Source: Rhynchopus sp. YZ270_cl-10 (lineage: Eukaryota > Euglenozoa > Diplonemea > Diplonemida > Diplonemidae). Taken from it: DNA of 64,000 nucleotides. Positions 41,093-52,342 of this stretch are shown piece after piece. A model generated the notes under the pieces. It was not told where the DNA came from. It worked only from the letters and a program-made list of their open reading frames with translations, and searched no databases. The stretch lies in assembly GCA_964035575.1 (NCBI GenBank), contig OZ037862.1:1240001-1304000 (forward strand), read 5' to 3'. A program made the translations under genes and the position numbers. Each line of letters opens with the position of its first letter. Within the stretch, counting starts at the first letter, position 1.

Positions 41093-41939
41093 CCCTTAGC
41101 CAACCAGCAACCCGTACAGGGGTTGTTTTTTTTTGGGGGTTTTATGAAGAACACCAGTAAACAAAATTTTTTTTGGACTTTTTGATCGATTTTTTTTATG
41201 TTGAAAAGATTTGTCACGAAACGTTCCAAAAAACATGTTTTCGGGAGAAAAAAAACAACCACATATTTGGTAGGCAGCGTCAGGGATTGTCTCCCCCCAA
41301 ACACTGAAAGTTGATGCTATCTTCTGGTTTTTGGGTTGGTGCCCAAGGCCCAACCAAGACCCCAAAAAATGTCAAAAATATGTTATTTGTCACATATGAG
41401 CAAAAATAAAGCAATTGCGGGGTCGCACGACCTCCCATTCGTAGCACAGCCACCCTCACACCAACAGGACTTTCACCTCCTTTTCACTGTTTTTCACTGG
41501 TTTTGACTGCTTTTGACTGGTTTGACCGTTTTTCACTGTTTTTCACTATTTTTTGTTCCTCTCTCAGGCTGTTCAGACAACTTCTACTCCATATTTCTGT
41601 CCGATTTTTTTTTTTTTTTATTGATGTCATTTGCTCTCGATCTTTCAAATAACGCCATTTTCGAGTTCCGGTTTTGCACACATATTTCGTCAGAGGACTG
41701 CGGGAGCTATTTTTCTCGAAATTTTGGGTGTTTTTTTCCAAGCATTTTGGATTTTTACAAAATATTTTTTTTTCAAAAAAAATCCAAAAAAAAAATAATC
41801 AAAAGTTCTGCTCAAAATCTTTCAATTGCGACCAGAATCGGTCAAAAAGTCGTTGCCCTTCACATTTTGCCTCTTGGAGAGCCTGGACCCCCAAAAACAA
41901 AAAAAAAACACACCTAAAAATGCCTTGGTTGGCTAAGGG
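41093..41939. mobile_element. piggyBac-like non-autonomous element, TTAA flanked
   Basis: Ends CCCTTAGCCAACCA and its inverted copy (14 bp), flanked on both sides by TTAA (41089-41092 and 41940-41943). CCC-starting ends with a TTAA duplication are the mark of the piggyBac superfamily. The 847-bp body is AT-rich and has no transposase. It repeats words such as GATCGATTTTTTTTATG and CGATCTTTCAAATAACGCC, which also occur in the elements at 26680 and 54853. Confidence 0.85.
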
Positions 41940-41943
41940 TTAA

Positions 41944-42779
41944 GTTTTTGCTATGCCTACATACGTTCAGAACACACACATTTTTTTTTGTCAGGCAAGC
42001 AACTGTCAATTCTGTCAAACTAGCACTTTCTCTCCTCCCTTTGTATGTGTGTTCATCTTTAAAGCGATCTTCCGCAAAGCACCGTGGATGTCATCTGTTT
42101 TCTGTCCCTGTGTTTTTTTTTTTTTTCCCTCAAGTCTATTCCTCTGCCCTCAAGCCCTACCCACCAACAGGGTGCCGTTGAAATATTTTTTGTCATTTTC
42201 GTGTGTTGGCTTTGGTCACTTCCAGCTCTCTTCAATCACAGTTTGAGAGAGAGAGAGAGATAAAGACATGAGCGGAGAACTTTACAAAAGTAAAATTTAT
42301 GCACGGTTAACACGATGTTTTTTTTAAAATCCCAAAAAAGGTCCTGTCAAAGAAGCAAGGCAAAAGACCTGATGCGAAAAAGAGGGGGGGGTTTCAAGAA
42401 CGGTAAAAAAGTGATTATTCCTCCGTTCGTTAAATAGTGTTAAACCTTCGGACAAAGGTATTGAAATAAGAAAAAGGTCCAGACTAATAAAGTTTTCAAA
42501 AAAAAAGGAAGAGAGAGAGAGAGAGAGAGACAGCACAATACAATAAACTAGAACTGCATCTACTTTCTGTAGTACAACAAAAAATAGTAGCAGGACGCTC
42601 TAGGGTGGCTACACTAATACAACCAAGTTTTCAAAAAAAAAAAAAAAAGGGACTGCTTCGTAAGCAACAAAGACGAAAGCACGAGAGTCATTTTAGGATC
42701 ATCTTATAAATTGTTCTTTTTTAAATGGCAGCATGAAAAGTCGACGGCAAAAAAAAAAAAAAAAAAAAAAAAAAAACGA
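41944..42779. other. Gene-free stretch
   Basis: Contains (GA)n tracts (42245-42260 and 42508-42531), GGTGGCTACACTAATACAACC (42604; also at 43254) and a 26-bp A run (42751-42776). No gene. Confidence 0.5.
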
Positions 42780-42933
42780 CCTGGGTGCTGAAGGCAGGCA
42801 CACAACATGTGTGGAGGGACCTGCAGAGCCCTAGCCAGTGAAGCCAAGGAGGCCCCCCTAGGAAACTAGGGAACGGATTGGAAGAGACCTCGCCGGTAGC
42901 CGGGAACCCTCCCTGGGCTAGTACAATGATGAA
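42780..42933 (+). repeat. 150-bp structured dispersed repeat, forward copy
   Basis: Matches the reverse of 4844-4983 along its whole length. Paired words such as CCCTAG ... CTAGGG and GGTGCTGAAGGCAGGCAC suggest stable hairpins. TGATGA near the end resembles a box C motif, but no convincing box D partner or pairing is seen, so a snoRNA is not claimed. Confidence 0.7.
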
Positions 42934-43522
42934 ACTTCAATCTTAAGTCCACACCCATGTGGCGGCCGCTTTGGCATGCGTCTGTAAGGACAGCCTTGAC
43001 TGATACTTTCTGTATTAGCACACGATTGCCTCCCTGAAGGCTACGTAGCTACCTGAGTACAAAAAAACGAGAATTTACCGAACCCCTGAAGACCCGATCA
43101 TTTTATATCATCAACAATATTTTAGTTTGCAACTTTGGGGGGAGGGGATGGGGGGAAAGCACAAAAAAAGGAAAATTGCTGTTTTTTTTGTCAATGTTCA
43201 AAAGATTGGGGGCAGCGCTGCTGGGCAAACAAAAACTTTAGTGGAGCACACAGGGTGGCTACACTAATACAACCAAGTTTTCAACAAAAAAAAAAAAAAA
43301 AAAAGTAAACAAGTTCCAACACAACGCTTTCAAAAAACCCATTTTAGTGTTTCCCCCCTGTTTTATAAGCGTATTTATGTTTTTTTTTTTTAGATTTGAG
43401 TGTCTCCTTTTCGCGAGGTGCATTCACTTCGCAAATTTAATTGTTTCTTTTTTCTTTACTTTTTAGATGTGTATGTGGCATATTTCATCTTTCAACTTTT
43501 TTTTTTTTTTTAGTGCGAGAGA

Positions 43523-44146
43523 CAGGGTTGTTTCTAGGATCTCGTTTTTTTTTCTCGGGGGGGGGGGTCAATTTTTTTCCCAAAAAAAATTTTTTTCCGC
43601 CGGGAAAAAATGGTCTTTCGAGGGTTTTTGGGTGTATTCCGAGCTTTCTCGACGAAGCCTCGATCTGACCAAGAAAACCCCATACCCCAAACCTTCAGAA
43701 TATCATGGTGGTATGTAGCTTCTGTGAGGGTATGAAACAGGTAAAGAAACGGTGGCCATTGCACCCAAGGTTCCTGGCGAAGCCACGGTACGCAACATTT
43801 CTAAAATTGCGCTTAAAATTGCACTATTGTACAGCCAAACTATGCCATGGGAAGGGTGTGATGTAAGCTTGCGCCGCAGGCGCACGGTACGCTACTTTTA
43901 TTATTTTCGACAAATCTTTTTTCTCACTCCCATCACCGTTCCACGTAGTGTAGTCGGTGCGGGTGTTGTCGCTCTTCACCAGTGCCAACACTGGTGGTGG
44001 GTGGAAAACGTGTAGAAATATGTAATTTTTTACAGGGGGGTGAGGCTGACCAGCGCACCGTGCCAGATTCTGGGGGTAAAATTGACCCCCCCCCAGAATC
44101 TGGGGGGGGTCAGTGACCCCCCCCGACCCCCCTAGAAACAACCCTG
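43523..44146. mobile_element. hAT-like non-autonomous element with 8-bp target duplication
   Basis: Ends CAGGGTTGTTTCTAGG (43523-43538) and its exact inverted copy (44131-44146), a CAGNG hAT type. A perfect 8-bp repeat GCGAGAGA lies directly outside both ends (43515-43522 and 44147-44154). The 624-bp body has G and C runs next to the ends and a partial module M1 (43871-43893), and no transposase. Confidence 0.9.
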
Positions 44147-44154
44147 GCGAGAGA

Positions 44155-47100
44155 ACGGAGAAAAATCGTTGTCCTGCCTACGGCAAATGAAGAGCAGTCG
44201 GTTTTTTTTTTTTTTAATACACTGTCACGAGAGGACTCTGTATTTCAAGTCGAGGTGTATTATGGTTGATTGTTGGTACCTGCAACAAGGTGCTACCTAA
44301 GTTTTCTGCAGACCAAAAATGGTAGGTTCTTCACGTACGATTACCTCCGGGGTCGTGTACCATCTTTCTGGGAAAAGTAAATTCTGCAACAAGCCAAACC
44401 CAACCTAAGATGCAAAACTCAATCACCGCCCCCCCCTTTCTTCCTCCCCGCGAAGCTTCGAGTTCGGTTGTCGCTGGTGGTCAAAAACATTTGACAATCT
44501 GAACCAAAGTAAAAAAACCCCCAAAAGACACCTTCTGCAGTTGAGAGGAGGTTGGCTGAACTCGCCTTTGCCCCCCTTGTACGTTTTTTTTATTTTTTAT
44601 TTTTATTTTATAAATTGTGGATCACTTCTAGCTGGTCAATTTTTTTTTCTCTCAAGTATTTTCCCCTAAACTTGGAGTGAGAAAGATCTTATTCAGATCT
44701 TTTTTAGAGGAAAAAGAGAAAAATTGGGGGGAAAAATAGCTAAAAATAGAGAATACACTTGCATGACCTGCCTCACAAAAAAAACTTGCCACAACAAACA
44801 CTCACCTCACTCAGCCACATCACTCACAACCCCCGGGGAAGGTTTTTTTCTCTTTTTTATTTGTCTCAGTCGTGGAGATGACACAAATGTATTGTGCGAG
44901 AGAGGGGGAAATTGGTGCATATATTGCTTCCAAGTATTGACCCCAATGGTTCAAATTAGCCTATTTATAAAAAAAAAAACAGCAAAATTCTTCTGGGTTT
45001 CCAGCCAATATGTGGAGCACAGATCTTTACCCAGTTTCTTTTTTTTTTTTTTTTGTGTAAAGTATCGTCAACACAATACTTACGATTTTTTTTTTTTTTT
45101 TTTGGGTTGGGAATCGCTTCGAAAAAAGGAATATTTTTTTTCAAAAAAATATAAGAAAAGCACCACTTTGAAGGGACCATACGGTCATGTCTTCCTTCTT
45201 TGTGACATGCCGCTTCGTACGGCTTAAAAAGGCTTTGCTTTGTCTGAACCCCTTTTACTTTATATACTATTATCTTCCCCATTTTCCCCCATCTGTTCCC
45301 TTCCCCTTCCCCCTTCCCCCCCATGATTTGGGATTTTCACAGTTCGGTTTTTTTTTTTTTTGTGTTTTGTGTGTCCCTCAGAAGGTGTTGTAGACCACAT
45401 ATGCAGTGGCTCGTTATCAGATTTTCAAAATAAATAGTGAAAAGTGGAGCTTTTGTTTGGGGTGACTATGCACGAGAGGCTTAGGATCATCTTATAAACT
45501 TTTCTTTGTTTCTCCGGGGTTCGTATAACCCGCGGAGTGTCAGTACCTGCGTCCCAGAGGCGTTTTGCACTATCAACTTCACTTTGTTTTGCACAGGGCA
45601 AGCTACACTATTCCAAACAATTTATCAAAATATAAATCTACTTTCTCGAAGTTGAAGATGCTGTGCGTCTATATTTACCCTTTAGACCCCATATATTGGA
45701 GGAATTTCTTTTGGGTACAAAACAGCCTTTGGGCGACGCTGTGCGCAGAACCGACTACCTCAGGTGGGCGGTTTTGGCGATAGAATGCAACAAAAAAAAA
45801 AGCACTCACCCCATTGTTCTCCCCCCCTGCGATTTATAGGGTGCCAGAGCATGCTGAGTGAATGCAAGAATTTTTTCGAACTTTTTTTTTATATTGCACG
45901 ATAACGATAGTAAAAGATGTGTGTATGTGTGTGCATGAGAGGCACACAATTCATCAAAGCTTTCTTTATTTTGTTTCCATTTTCCGCGGAATTTTTTAAA
46001 ATGACAATTTGTAACGTTCGAATAATTGAAAAAAAAAAATTTTTTTTTTTGCCCAACATTTGGGGGATTTGATTATCCCTGTAGATGGCCAATACTTCAT
46101 TTTTGTCAAATTTGACAAAATTTCTTTTTTTTCATTTCCCTTTTCTATATCAGTAGAGACATGTGCACAGAGAGGCACGTTCATCTTTAAAGTTTTCTCT
46201 CTGATCGGATCCACCTGATTTCCCCCCTGAAAATTTTGGTGGAGTTTGGTGTCTAAATACCACCAAAATTCAGGCAAAATCTGGTGACGGATGTATCTGT
46301 CTTTTATTTTTGAATGTCCTTTTTGTACTTTCTCTATTGATAAGAAAGTATATGAAACATGGATGGCACACGGTAACGGGTACCGGAAATTACTGTTAAT
46401 ACGCGGTAATGAATTCTAAGATTTTGCAAAAAAAAAAAAGCCGGTACTACACAATACCCGGTTAACGGGGTGCCTGAAAACTAATTTATTTTACCCCCTC
46501 CGTATCTCCTCCGTTCTACTCGAAGGGAAGAAAAAAAAAGCAAATGGCTCGCTCGTACACACATCATCATCGATTATTTTTTCTTTTTTAGTGTTCTCCC
46601 AAAAAAGCTATGCATCCAAAACTATTCAAAAACAATTTCTCAATCGTGTAGTGTTTCTTTCAGAACGTTTTTCTTTTTTTTACCCCACTCCGCTTGATGA
46701 CAAACTATCAGTTTTTTGTTTTTCCCTCTTTTAAAAAAGGTGACGAAGCACCAAGAGGTTTTAGGTTTTGGTTCATCTCACAAAACTTTTCTTTTTTTTA
46801 TATTTTTATACCAACTTCGTGGTTGCTTATTTTGTCTACCCCATATATTTCTTCAACGAGGGGATGCGATGGGTGTAATGGGTGTGTAAAGGAATTTTAT
46901 TTTTTGTTTGATCCCAAGCTGCGCCGTCGGGATTGAGGATCGATACACTGTTGCACCCACCACACGAGGTGTCTGCACGTTATCAATCATCACTATTGAT
47001 TCCCCCTTTGCATCGTTTGCACCTTTTCTTCCCCTTTTATTGGTTTTTTTTTTAAGTTTTTAAGTTCGAAGCGAATCCTTCACAAGATGAGCGTTTTGTG

Positions 47101-47665
47101 TATTCAATTTTGAGTAAAACAACAACAACAACAACAACAGGGAAAATGATGCACAAACAAAGTAACGTTCTCTGTTATTGTATCTTTTTCAAAACAGATG
47201 TGCGGCCATTTTGATGATTTTTTGCAGTCAAATGTTACCTTTTCGTAGTGTGTTCAGTGTTTTTGGTCGTGGGATAAGACCACCCACCCCTTTCCCCGCA
47301 GGTTCCAACGTTCGTCGGTAGGTGGGAAAACCACGAAAAAAAACACACCAAGCCACCCCGGAAATGTGTTGTAGTGCCGGAATTTGCTAACACCCTTTTC
47401 GGCTTTTTTTCGGCTGTTTCATTCAGGGACCCAGTAGAGGCTGGTAGTGCAACGTGATCACTTGTGGCGCATTTTTTTTGTGCTGAAACCACCTCAGAAC
47501 CCTAAAACTGCGCATCCAAAGGCCTCAAAAACGGTATTCCCTAAAAAATGAATAAACTTAATAATTGAGTTGTCAATAACAACGAGAAACTGAATGAATA
47601 AAAGTGTTGAAGTGGGTGTCGATCCTACCATTTAATGGGGGAAAAATTCAAAAAACAAAAACAAA
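44155..47665. other. 3.5-kb gene-free stretch of dispersed modules
   Basis: No frame longer than 170 codons, and none with normal composition. It holds the clearest run of consecutive modules in the window (45463-45650): GAGAGGCTTAGGATCATC, a hairpin CTCCGGGG ... CCGCGGAG, GAGGCGTTTTGCAC, and CTACACTATTCCAAACAATT. An (AAC)n run lies at 47119-47140. An ACACTGTCACGAGAGGACTC piece is at 44219. Confidence 0.6.
45463..45650 (+). repeat. Composite of four dispersed modules in series
   Basis: In order: GTGACTATGCACGAGAGGCTT..CATCTTATAAAC (A), the hairpin CTCCGGGGTTCGTATAACCC (B), TACCTGCGTCCC and GGCGTTTTGCACTATCAAC (C), and CTACACTATTCCAAACAATT (D). Parts of the same series recur at 6176-6268, 18960-19010, 24007-24060 and 60565-60640, so this may be close to a full unit. 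Confidence 0.55.
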
Positions 47666-47802
47666 CATACATCGGGCGTTATAAATGATACAACGTCAGA
47701 ACGATTTGGCCACGGTACGTTATATCATTCACATACCGAAAAATATAACGTTTTTTTTTTTTTCCAGAATATTGTATTATTTGTTATAACGCCGGATGTA
47801 TG
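47666..47802. mobile_element. 137-bp MITE-like element
   Basis: Ends CATACATCGGGCGTTATAA and, reversed, CATACATCCGGCGTTATAA. The body contains TTATATCATTCA and a T run. No coding capacity and no clear target duplication. Confidence 0.75.
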
Positions 47803-47816
47803 AAGAAGAAAAAAAT

Positions 47817-47888
47817 GACAGTGGAGATTGCACAACTGTGGCAACACAACCGAGGCAACTACACTACTCCAACAATTTATCAAAAAAA
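47817..47888 (+). repeat. GTGGCAACAC dispersed repeat, best copy
   Basis: GACAGTGGAGATTGCACAAC, then TGTGGCAACACAACCGAGG, CAACTACACTACTCCAACAA and TTTATC, ending in an A run. The A-rich end and the spread of copies would fit a short retroposon, but no target duplication or internal promoter is seen. Confidence 0.7.
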
Positions 47889-48654
47889 AAAACAGTATAT
47901 AACACGGGGTCAAGTTGAATACCCGACTCTCCCTCCGATTTTTTCACAATCCAAACCAGGAAAGCTAAAGAAAAAAAACGAAAAAAAAAAACTGTTCCTT
48001 CCCATTCTCCCCATCTGAATATAACCCTCCCTTTCCCCCACTCAAAGCTTTCTCACAAAAGACTGATCTTTCTTCCCCCCAAAAAACCTCCGTTTCCCAA
48101 CCCCTTCCCAGTACCCCCGATCTCCCTTTCCTTCTCTTCTTAGTGCTTACTTTATTGCTGCTGTTCTTTTGTTGCTGAAGCCTTTTTTTCTGATTTGTTA
48201 GGAACGTTTTTTTTTTGTTGCGTGTGTGTGATGTCAGAGGAAAAAATGAGGGTGAAGAAAAAAGTGCGTTGGTGGGGGGGAGGGGGAGATTTACAAAAAA
48301 AAAAAAACACAAAAACAAACAAAAACAAAAAAAAAAACTCAAAAATATACAACGAAAACACAAAAAACATACAAAAAAAAATACAAAAAAAAAAACATAA
48401 AAAAAACTACAAAAAACAACAAAACAAAGATCCCACTTCGTTTTACGGTTTTGGAAAAGAACCACCCCCCTCGCAGATCGTTTAGCCGTTCTCAAGCAGT
48501 CACACACCAACATCAAGACTTTTTCACTATGACCCCAAACGTTTTTTCCGCACACAGCATCTCCCCCCGCACCTCATACAACCAGGAGAAAAGGGCACAC
48601 CCCACCACACACACACACATATTGGCAGATCTCTCTCCCGAACACCTCATCAAC

Positions 48655-49906
48655 ATGGGCAAAAACAAAAAATCCAAGGTATGCAAAAACACCCCCCTCC
48701 CAGTACACCACCCCACCCACCCACCCACAGACAGCCGCCGCAGCGAAAGCTGCTGTCACGCCCCTGGACACCCAGACACCACCCGACAGCCAGCCCCCTA
48801 CCCCTGCGACTGGAGACCCTTCGCCGTCGCCGTCACCGTCGCCGTCGCCATCTGCGTCATCCGCGTCTCTTCCTTCCACTAGCGCCTCTGCGTCGCCCAC
48901 TGCCACGCCCACTGCCAAGAAGAAGCGCCAGACCATCCTCCGCCTCGACTCACCGAAGGATTGGGACTTCCAAAGAAGCCCTGCCTTCGAGAGTGCCCTG
49001 GGGGGATGTCTGAGGCAGAACCTCGAAGTCTTCTTAAAGGACCGTGATGAAAACTTCGACCGTTCCACCCTCAGCGCGGTCCGCGGGGGTAAGACGGCCA
49101 CCCTCCCGTTCCTCTCGGGCTCGCTTGGAGGCGGGAAGAGTCGTTGTCTCCGAGAGTTTCCAAAACTCATTGAAACGCATCTTAACGTTCTCAAGGCGGA
49201 TTTTGACAAAAACGCGCGTCCCTTATTTGACAAAATCTTGACAATCAGTGTCGACTTCGAAAACCCTCCAAAAGGTGCAGAAAAGGGGAAGGATGTGATT
49301 ATGTCTTTGGAACTGCAGATCATTGCGCAGGCCTTGGCGCAGTACTTCCCCGATGAGGAGTGGGGGAAGCAGGTGTTTGACTTGCCCACTTTTGAGGAGG
49401 CTATTGAAAAGATTAAGGCCGAGCGGATAGGGGACGAAATCCCTGACAACCGTGTGTGCGTGGTGCTTACTGTTGACGCATTGCACAAATTCCGCAGTCG
49501 TGCGGATATGCCCCACGACGTCTTGAGGGATGCACGCTGCTTCTTCATTGGGTGTCTGCGTAAGGCCGTCGTTGCGTCAAAGTACTTCGTCTTCCCTGTT
49601 GTCTCCTTTACGTGTAGTGCAGACATCTCAGCCTCTCTCGCCAGTGCAAATTTTACCTTAAACAATGAGCCGGTGGGCTTAACAGGAGCCCCCCTCCCTC
49701 TGCCACGTGTGCTGCGTCCTCCAACAGTGAATGGAGTGGATGCACGTCCCTCTGTCAACCTCGAGCTTTTTGATGCACTAAGAGGTCACCCACGTGCTGT
49801 GGAAATGTTGTATTTTGTTGCTTCAGGTTCAAAAGTGCAGACTCGATGTGAAACCTTCAAAAAGGTGAAACAGTTGTTGCAGCAGAAGTACAGCGCTTAT
49901 GTTTAA
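48655..49906 (+). CDS. P-loop NTPase-like protein, two exons
   Basis: A 399-residue protein from two exons: 48655-48678 (MGKNKKSK) and 48731-49906. The start is followed by an Ala/Lys stretch, a Ser/Pro-rich linker (about 37-68) and KKKR. A Walker A motif GSLGGGKS stands at residues 138-145 (FLSGSLGGGKSR), and a hydrophobic strand ending in Asp (VVLTVD, about 252-257) is a Walker B candidate. The layout, with GGGKSR and a following Asp-Phe strand (ISVDFEN), recalls the NTPase part of Crinkler or RHS-type proteins of protists. This is a resemblance from memory and not a firm assignment. A longer first exon from the in-frame ATG at 48529 would add 42 residues. It ends 227 bp before the alpha-tubulin start and lies on the same strand. 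Confidence 0.7.
48679..48730 (+). other. 52-bp spliceosomal intron (GT-AG)
   Basis: The intron begins GTATGC and ends CCCACCCACAG. Removing it joins the eight-codon first exon to a 392-codon frame without breaking phase (phase 0). Without removal the first frame continues as unlike-protein sequence and stops at 48882. No other intron is needed for the genes in this window. Confidence 0.75.
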
Positions 49907-49959
49907 GTGGGGAGTGTGGGTGAGTGGGGCGCAGCTAGCCTAGCGTTTCAAAAAAATAA

Positions 49960-51489
<1,530 letters not shown>

Positions 51490-52342
51490 TCGTGAGGTCT
51501 GTGTCTCCACCACCACGCTTCTACGAAATTTTGCTGTTTTGTTGTTCCAACCAAAAGCCAACCAAAACCGACACAAAAATGTCACCCAAAACGCCGCAAA
51601 GAACGGCGCCATCCGTGACAAGAAGAACAAAAACCAACACACGGAAGGACGTGGCCGAAGAGGTCACACAATAAGGAGATACCACTAAACACAAACCGCC
51701 TTATTTGAGAGCCCCCTGCCCCCCTGACGATGAGGAATCCCCCCCCTTTTTCGCACCTTCCACAACTCCAGATGCATAAGGCCCGCCACCTGTGTGACAG
51801 CCCTACGTGTACGCTGTGGCTATGGAAGATGTATTTTTCCGTTGCTGTTTTAAACCCCGCGTTTCTTTTTTTTGCCCATCCCCCCTTTTGGGCACCTCCC
51901 CGTAGGAGCGCTTCGTGTGTCGGGTCGTCTCAGCGTCTGAGCAAATGAAACCACCACACCGCAGCACTCAGTCCACCCCTACCATCTCGTGGGGAGGAAA
52001 GAGGTCTGCCACTCTTTTTTTGCCACGCTTAGCTTTTTGTGGCGGCCCGACCCGAAGCATAACACAATCGATAAAAAATGTAAAAATAAAGACCCCCCCA
52101 AAAGACAAACAAAAAAAGGACCGTTTTTCCCCCCGCAATTCTTCTTCCCGTCTCTCCAAAAGACCCACTCTCGACACTACTCCTCCCCTTCAGAAAAGGA
52201 CGACCGGGTGCAGCACGCTTTAAGCACCCTTCGCGTTTTTGCTTTTTTTAATTTGGAAATTCCCCGCTATTTCCCACACTCCGTAACACCCCACACCAGA
52301 GTTATTCTACACACAACACACGACACCACACCAGTCAGGATT
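51490..52342. other. Intergenic region between tubulin and secreted-protein gene
   Basis: No clear gene. A 31-codon frame (51579-51674) is Thr/Arg/Lys-rich and unsupported. 52130-52252 matches 56006-56136 upstream of the cyclin-like gene. Just before the next ATG lies CACACCAGTCAG, a candidate acceptor. Confidence 0.5.
52130..52252 (+). repeat. Shared upstream block, copy 1
   Basis: It matches 56006-56136: CCCCGCAATTCTTCTTCCCG, CTCTCCAAAAGACC, CTCTCGACACTACTCC, GACCGGGT(T)GCAGCACG and CACCCTTCGCGTTTTTGC. Each copy lies upstream of a gene (at 52343 and 56416). It includes a hairpin, GGGTGC ... GCACCC. Confidence 0.85.

Noticed and set aside
42780-43065. A snoRNA, snRNA or SL RNA gene
   Set aside because: TGATGA and GCTACCTGAGTAC are suggestive, but no matching partner boxes, Sm site or known secondary structure could be confirmed by eye. 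It is kept as an unnamed structured repeat.
51579-51674. 31-codon frame after tubulin
   Set aside because: Short, Thr/Arg/Lys-rich, with no upstream signal beyond chance and no recognisable similarity.
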